Assembly (NCBI GenBank): GCA_937967375.1
Contig: CALCJF010000090.1
Location: 1-33,758, forward strand
Origin: an uncultured Leucobacter sp.
Lineage (GTDB): Bacteria > Actinomycetota > Actinomycetes > Actinomycetales > Microbacteriaceae
Reading direction: 5' to 3'
Length of the DNA stretch: 33,758 nt
The position numbers were made by a program, and so were the translations under genes. The notes below the pieces were generated by a model. That model was not told where the DNA came from, made no database searches, and was given only the letters and a program-made list of their open reading frames with translations. Positions 33,645 through 33,758 of this stretch are shown here, in pieces; the first letter of the stretch is position 1, and each line of letters begins with the position of its first letter.

Positions 33645-33758
33645 ATGCGCCTCGGTCAGCTGTCTTCCTATCCGCTCTCTCGTCGCCGCCTCCTCGGTGG
33701 CGCGCTCGGCCTCGGCGCAAGTGCCGGTCTGCTCGGTTTGAGCGGCTGTGCCCTTTCC
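33645..33758 (+). CDS. Tat-exported lipoprotein, N-terminal fragment (probable ABC substrate-binding protein)
   Basis: Only 38 codons are in the window; the rest lies beyond its end. The sequence has a twin-arginine signal (SRRRLLGGA), a hydrophobic segment of Gly, Ala and Leu, and a lipobox LSGC with Cys35 as the lipidation site. This is the usual leader of a Tat-exported lipoprotein, most often a solute-binding protein of an ABC importer, but the mature domain is not visible, so the function is open. ATG at 33645 is used; an ATG at 33635 is in another frame. The strong palindrome upstream suggests tight repression. Confidence 0.75.
   Translation, partial: MRLGQLSSYPLSRRRLLGGALGLGASAGLLGLSGCALS

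Overview
The window is a gene-dense stretch of a high-GC actinobacterial chromosome. Codon use is strongly GC-biased, GTG and TTG starts are frequent, stop/start overlaps are common, and the metallopeptidase–clpS–DUF2017 neighbourhood is typical of Actinobacteria. A Microbacteriaceae genome (for example Leucobacter-like) is my best guess; this is inference from gene content and not proven by any single feature.

Region 1 (1-5234): the N-terminus of a TetR regulator, then, divergently across a 19-bp palindrome, a family-5 ABC importer (lipoprotein, two permeases, one fused double ATPase). Region 2 (5268-9187): oligoribonuclease, an EamA/DMT transporter, an MFS transporter and a homocysteine S-methyltransferase. 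Region 3 (9188-14162, minus strand): a solitary amino-acid-type binding lipoprotein, a small SRP RNA gene (ffs) recognised from its secondary structure, and a heterodimeric ABC exporter with one degenerate ATP site. Region 4 (14270-16229, minus strand): a sortase-anchored thioester/VaFE adhesin and tRNA-His with its terminator. Region 5 (16346-19549): a DUF1361 membrane protein, a zincin-clpS-DUF2017 operon and, convergently, DNA polymerase IV.

Region 6 (19642-29175) is the most distinctive part. It holds a complete six-gene mevalonate operon running from acetoacetyl-CoA to IPP/DMAPP: mevalonate kinase, diphosphomevalonate decarboxylase, phosphomevalonate kinase, type II IPP isomerase, class I-like HMG-CoA reductase and HMG-CoA synthase. 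Consecutive genes overlap or nearly abut. The order matches the cluster known from Streptomyces sp. CL190. A MarR regulator converges on the operon with overlapping stop codons and is divergent from an MMPL/RND exporter across an inverted repeat.

Region 7 (29238-33378, minus strand): gatCAB amidotransferase genes for Gln-tRNA/Asn-tRNA formation, and a DNA-3-methyladenine glycosylase I that lacks three of the four zinc ligands known from E. coli Tag. Region 8 (33379-33758): a gene-free leader containing a perfect 35-bp palindrome, followed by the start of a Tat-exported lipoprotein cut by the window end.

I see no CRISPR array, insertion sequence, prophage or novel defence system. The points most worth following up are the two palindromic operators at the window ends, the SRP RNA tetraloop, the zinc-less Tag, the adhesin and the mevalonate/MarR/MMPL arrangement.
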